A DNA stretch of 64,000 nt from Streptomyces tibetensis (lineage in GTDB: Bacteria; Actinomycetota; Actinomycetes; Streptomycetales; Streptomycetaceae), in the NCBI RefSeq assembly GCF_007655005.1, contig NZ_SZVW01000005.1, positions 62,001 through 126,000 on the forward strand, given 5' to 3'. The translations under genes and the position numbers were made by a program. Below are positions 60,988 through 64,000 of the stretch, piece by piece (position 1 is the stretch's first letter; the number at the start of each line of letters is the position of its first letter). The notes under the pieces are model-generated. The model saw nothing but the letters and a program-made list of their open reading frames with translations. It did no database searches and was not told the origin of the DNA.

Positions 60988-61413
60988 GTGAACGCCGAGA
61001 GCCGAAGGGTGACGCCGAGCGTCCCGAGCCGTCTGGCCGTCCCCGCCGGGGTGCTCGCGGCCGTCGCCGCCGCCTTCGCCTACGTGGGCGCCGTGGACCC
61101 CAACGAGCCCGGCCAATACCCCGTCTGCCCGCTGCTGCGCTACACCGGCCTCTACTGCCCCGGCTGCGGCGGCTTGCGCAGCGCGCACGCCTTCGTCCAC
61201 GGGGACGTCCTCACGGCGCTGCACGCCAACGCGCTCGCGACCCTCGGCTATCTGGGCTTCGCCGTGCTGTGGACCGTATGGGTGGTCCACGCGGCCCGCG
61301 GGCGCCCGCTGCGGATCGACCCCCGCCCGGGGCTGGTGTGGAGCCTCGGGGCGTTGCTGGTGATCTTCTCCGTCGTCCGGAACCTGCCCTTCGGCGGCCG
61401 GCTCCATCCTTGA
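60988..61413 (+). CDS. DUF2752 membrane protein
   Basis: A 141-residue protein with three membrane helices and the DUF2752 motif [14 protein letters not shown] (about 52-66). Function unknown; the Cys residues could bind metal or form disulphides. GTG 60988 follows CACAAT (60975-60980) by seven bases and is favoured over ATG 60979. Confidence 0.87.
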   Translation: MNAESRRVTPSVPSRLAVPAGVLAAVAAAFAYVGAVDPNEPGQYPVCPLLRYTGLYCPGCGGLRSAHAFVHGDVLTALHANALATLGYLGFAVLWTVWVVHAARGRPLRIDPRPGLVWSLGALLVIFSVVRNLPFGGRLHP

Positions 61414-61432
61414 TCAACGGACGGACGTCCAG

Positions 61433-61492
61433 TACGGGGGCACCTCCCGCCCGAGCCGTGCGAAGCTGGTTCGAGGGTGGGGGAGGGGCCGG
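61433..61492 (+). repeat. Dispersed Streptomyces palindromic element before trpC
   Basis: GGGGGCACCTCCC, a middle segment and GGTGGGGGAG make an imperfect inverted repeat of about 55 bases. Elements of the form GGGGGCACCTCCC...GTGGGGGAG are scattered between genes in many Streptomyces. It lies about 110 bases before trpC and could act as a terminator for the gene before it. Confidence 0.6.
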
Positions 61493-61600
61493 CGTCAACC
61501 GGATGCGAGGCCTACGCCCCGCTGCGGATACCATCGCAGTGACCATCGCTTTTCCGATCGGTCGCTGGAACTGTCAAGAGTCTGGAAGGGGGCCGCTCGC

Positions 61601-62410
61601 GTGAGTGTGCTCGACGAGATCATCGACGGAGTCCGTGCCGACCTCGCGGAGCGGCAGGCGCGCGTCAGCCTCGACGAGCTCAAGGAGCGCGCGGCGAAGG
61701 CTCCCGCGGCCAAGGACGGCGTGGCCGCACTGCGCGGCGACGGTGTCAAGGTCATCTGCGAGGTCAAGCGCTCCAGCCCGTCCAAGGGCGCGCTGGCCGC
61801 GATCGCCGACCCGGCCGGTCTCGCCGCGGACTACGAGGCGGGCGGAGCGGCCGTCATCTCCGTCCTCACCGAGGAGCGCCGCTTCGGCGGCTCGCTCGCC
61901 GACCTGGAGGCGGTCCGCGCCCGGGTGGACATCCCGGTCCTCCGCAAGGACTTCATCGTCACGTCGTACCAGCTGTGGGAGGCCCGTGCCTACGGCGCCG
62001 ACGTCGTGCTGCTGATCGTCGCCGCCCTCGACCAGCCCGCCCTGGAGTCCCTCATCGAGCGCGCCGAGTCCATCGGGCTCACGCCGCTCGTCGAGGTGCA
62101 CGACGAGGACGAGGTCGAGCGCGCGGTCGACGCCGGCGCCCGTGTGATCGGCGTCAACGCGCGCAACCTCAAGACCCTCGAGGTCGACCGCGGCACCTTC
62201 GAGCGGGTGGCACCGGAGATCCCCGACCACATCATCAAGATCGCCGAGTCCGGCGTCCGCGGCCCGCACGACCTCATCGCCTACGCCAACGCCGGCGCCG
62301 ACGCGGTGCTGGTCGGCGAGTCCCTGGTCACCGGCAAGGACCCCAGGACGGCCGTCTCGGACCTCGTCGCGGCCGGCGAACATCCCGCACTCCGGCACGG
62401 CCGGAGCTGA
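61601..62410 (+). CDS. trpC: Indole-3-glycerol phosphate synthase
   Basis: TIM-barrel enzyme (269 residues) that closes the indole ring. Motifs: [13 protein letters not shown] (about 50), VLRKDFIV (about 113) with catalytic Lys, [12 protein letters not shown] and [19 protein letters not shown] precedes the GTG. No trpF is fused, in keeping with PriA doing that step. It heads the trpC-trpM-trpB-trpA set. A hairpin CTCCGGC/GCCGGAG covers the last codons and stop. Confidence 0.95.
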   Translation: MSVLDEIIDGVRADLAERQARVSLDELKERAAKAPAAKDGVAALRGDGVKVICEVKRSSPSKGALAAIADPAGLAADYEAGGAAVISVLTEERRFGGSLADLEAVRARVDIPVLRKDFIVTSYQLWEARAYGADVVLLIVAALDQPALESLIERAESIGLTPLVEVHDEDEVERAVDAGARVIGVNARNLKTLEVDRGTFERVAPEIPDHIIKIAESGVRGPHDLIAYANAGADAVLVGESLVTGKDPRTAVSDLVAAGEHPALRHGRS

Positions 62411-62430
62411 TCACCGCTAAAGTTGCCCCG

Positions 62431-62649
62431 ATGACTCTCACCCTGACGACCGTGGACCGGTACGCCCGCCTCGCGCGCGGCTGCCGCCCCCGCGGCTGCC
62501 GTGCGCCGGCCCGCCGGGTCCACGGCCGCCGCGTCCGGTACGTCATCGGTGACGAGCCGGGCCAGGTCAACGGCATGCGATGGCAGCAGCGCCCCGTAAG
62601 GGGCGCGGGGAACGGCGCGACCAGCCCCGACGGGCCCGCGGCCGACTGA
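62431..62649 (+). CDS. trpM: Small tryptophan-cluster protein TrpM (TrpX)
   Basis: A 72-residue, very basic protein (TLTTVDRYARLARGCRPRG...). The equivalent small protein between trpC and trpB in S. coelicolor modulates tryptophan synthesis and development. Residues 53-72 are encoded by a dispersed intergenic repeat (62589-62645), so this copy has a replaced or extended C-terminus. TAAAGT seven bases before the ATG suggests a leaderless start. Confidence 0.75.
   Translation: MTLTLTTVDRYARLARGCRPRGCRAPARRVHGRRVRYVIGDEPGQVNGMRWQQRPVRGAGNGATSPDGPAAD
62589..62645 (+). repeat. Dispersed Streptomyces repeat inside the trpM 3' end
   Basis: GCGCCCC, loop GTAA and GGGGCGC form a perfect 7-bp hairpin, followed by GGGGAACGGCGCGACCAGCC. 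This motif is very common between genes in Streptomyces. Here it supplies the last codons of trpM. Confidence 0.75.
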
Positions 62650-62708
62650 CCGTCCCCGCCCCCACGGCGAATAGTGATCAACACACACACTCACCGTGAG
62701 GTATTCGC

Positions 62709-63995
62709 ATGCCCAGCCAGTTCTTCATCCCCGACCCCGAGGGTCAGACCCCGAGCCCCGAAGGCTACTTCGGGGCCTTCGGCGGCAAGTTCATCCCCGA
62801 GGCCCTCGTCGCCGCAGTCGACGAGGTGGCCGTCGAGTACGACAAGGCCAAGCACGACCCCGAGTTCGCCAAGGAACTCGACGACCTCCTGGTCCACTAC
62901 ACCGGCCGCCCCAGCTCCCTCACCGAGGTGCCGAGGTTCGCCGAACACGCCGGGGGCGCACGGATCTTCCTGAAGCGGGAAGACCTCAACCACACCGGCT
63001 CCCACAAGATCAACAACGTCCTCGGCCAGGCCCTGCTCACCCGGCGCATGGGCAAGACCCGGGTCATCGCCGAGACGGGCGCCGGACAGCACGGCGTGGC
63101 CACGGCCACCGCCTGTGCGCTATTCGGCCTCGACTGCACGATCTACATGGGCGAGATCGACACCCAGCGCCAGGCCCTCAACGTGGCCCGCATGCGGATG
63201 CTCGGCGCCGAGGTCATCGCCGTGAAGTCCGGCAGCCGCACGCTGAAGGACGCCATCAACGAGGCCTTCCGCGACTGGGTCGCCAACGTCGACCACACCC
63301 ACTACCTCTTCGGCACCGTCGCAGGACCGCACCCCTTCCCCGCGATGGTCCGCGACTTCCACCGGGTCATCGGCGTCGAGGCCCGCCGCCAGCTCCTGGA
63401 GCGCGCCGGACGCCTGCCCGACGCGGCCGTCGCCTGCGTCGGCGGCGGCTCCAACGCCATCGGCCTCTTCCACGCCTTCATCCCGGACGCCGACGTCCGC
63501 CTCATCGGCTGCGAACCGGCCGGGCACGGCGTCGAGACCGGCGAGCACGCCGCGACCCTCACCGCGGGCGAGCCCGGCATCCTGCACGGCTCGCGCTCCT
63601 ACGTCCTCCAGGACGACGAGGGCCAGATCACCGAGCCCTACTCGATCTCCGCCGGCCTCGACTACCCGGGCATCGGCCCGGAGCACTCCTACCTGAAGGA
63701 CTCCGGCCGCGGCGAATACCGCGCGATCACCGACGACGCGGCGATGCAGGCCCTGCGCCTGCTGTCGCGCACCGAGGGCATCATCCCGGCCATCGAGAGC
63801 GCCCACGCCCTGGCCGGCGCCCTGGAGGTCGGCAAGGAGCTGGGCAGGGACGGGCTGATCGTCGTCAATCTGTCCGGCCGCGGCGACAAGGACATGGACA
63901 CCGCCGCCCGCTACTTCGGCCTGTACGACACCGACGCCGAGGTCGCCGCCGACGCGGACACCGACACCGCCGAGATCGAGGGGGACGCCAAGTGA
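62709..63995 (+). CDS. trpB: Tryptophan synthase beta chain
   Basis: PLP enzyme (428 residues) that joins indole and serine. PLP lysine K100 in [21 protein letters not shown], and the phosphate loop [10 protein letters not shown]. The acidic C-terminal tail (about 400-428) is typical of streptomycetes. GAGG precedes the ATG. The stop overlaps the trpA GTG. Confidence 0.96.
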   Translation: MPSQFFIPDPEGQTPSPEGYFGAFGGKFIPEALVAAVDEVAVEYDKAKHDPEFAKELDDLLVHYTGRPSSLTEVPRFAEHAGGARIFLKREDLNHTGSHKINNVLGQALLTRRMGKTRVIAETGAGQHGVATATACALFGLDCTIYMGEIDTQRQALNVARMRMLGAEVIAVKSGSRTLKDAINEAFRDWVANVDHTHYLFGTVAGPHPFPAMVRDFHRVIGVEARRQLLERAGRLPDAAVACVGGGSNAIGLFHAFIPDADVRLIGCEPAGHGVETGEHAATLTAGEPGILHGSRSYVLQDDEGQITEPYSISAGLDYPGIGPEHSYLKDSGRGEYRAITDDAAMQALRLLSRTEGIIPAIESAHALAGALEVGKELGRDGLIVVNLSGRGDKDMDTAARYFGLYDTDAEVAADADTDTAEIEGDAK

Positions 63996-64000
63996 GCGGG
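63992..64000 (+). CDS. trpA: Tryptophan synthase alpha chain, first three codons only
   Basis: GTGAGCGGG at the window edge overlaps the trpB stop (GTGA). Streptomyces trpA follows trpB in this way and commonly starts VSG. The gene itself is outside the window, so the call rests on context. Confidence 0.6.

Noticed and set aside
62281-62694. 137-codon minus-strand frame over trpM
   Set aside because: trpM is supported by position and sequence; the antisense frame shows no features.

Overview
The window is high-GC actinobacterial chromosome, almost certainly Streptomyces. Codons end in G or C, GTG starts and GTGA/ATGA stop-start overlaps are common, and the gene order matches the core chromosome of that genus: a division and cell-wall (dcw) cluster, then ileS, lspA-rluD, dnaE, a his cluster and a split trp cluster. 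I see no tRNA, rRNA, CRISPR array, insertion sequence, prophage or specialised-metabolite cluster. The region is ordinary core genome, and its less usual content lies between genes and at gene ends.

Layout. Positions 1-3800 (minus strand) hold a transglutaminase-like/DUF58/MoxR operon and a beta-carbonic anhydrase. Positions 3940-22060 (plus) hold the dcw cluster: rsmH, ftsL, ftsI, murE, murF, mraY, murD, ftsW, murG, ftsQ, ftsZ, pgeF (ylmD), ylmE, sepF, ylmG and divIVA, closed by a strong hairpin terminator. No mraZ is seen. Positions 22115-25640 (minus) hold ileS under a T-box leader. Positions 25860-31680 (plus) hold a DksA/TraR-type zinc-finger protein with a histone-like tail, lspA, rluD, an acetyltransferase, a Na+/H+ antiporter and a short-chain dehydrogenase. 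Positions 31900-38640 are mostly minus: an MscS channel, a Tat-exported PhoD phosphatase, a DsbA-like thioredoxin, a membrane protein and a DUF2252 protein, with one plus-strand hydrolase. Positions 38890-46900 hold dnaE, a 54-residue basic protein, a NYN-domain protein, an ABC exporter pair and a membrane protein. Positions 47065-51064 (minus) hold a YbaK deacylase, a LON-domain protein and two poorly characterised proteins.

Positions 51243-56967 are the his operon: hisD-hisC-hisB-small membrane protein-hisH-priA-ridA-hisF. Most junctions are coupled by 4-base overlaps. PriA is expected to serve both histidine (HisA) and tryptophan (TrpF) synthesis, which links this operon to hisI-trpE (57963-59842) and trpC-trpM-trpB-trpA (61601 to the window end). 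Three small membrane proteins separate trpE from trpC.

The most unusual signal is a repeated pattern at gene 3' ends. Short tandem arrays with unit lengths of 40 bp (31647-31852), 38 bp (36412-36525) and 32 bp (57042-57217) each start in the last codons of a gene, run through the stop codon and continue downstream. In each array the unit can fold into a hairpin, and no unit length is a multiple of three. A 23-bp duplication across the murE stop codon and a 21-bp one after 46906 look like smaller cases. Other points of note are a GAHH version of the class I HIGH motif in IleRS, a trpM whose last 20 codons are made of a dispersed Streptomyces repeat, two possible micro-ORFs (murD/ftsW and ABC ATPase/permease), and many start codons 6-8 nt after a -10-like hexamer, which suggests leaderless mRNAs.
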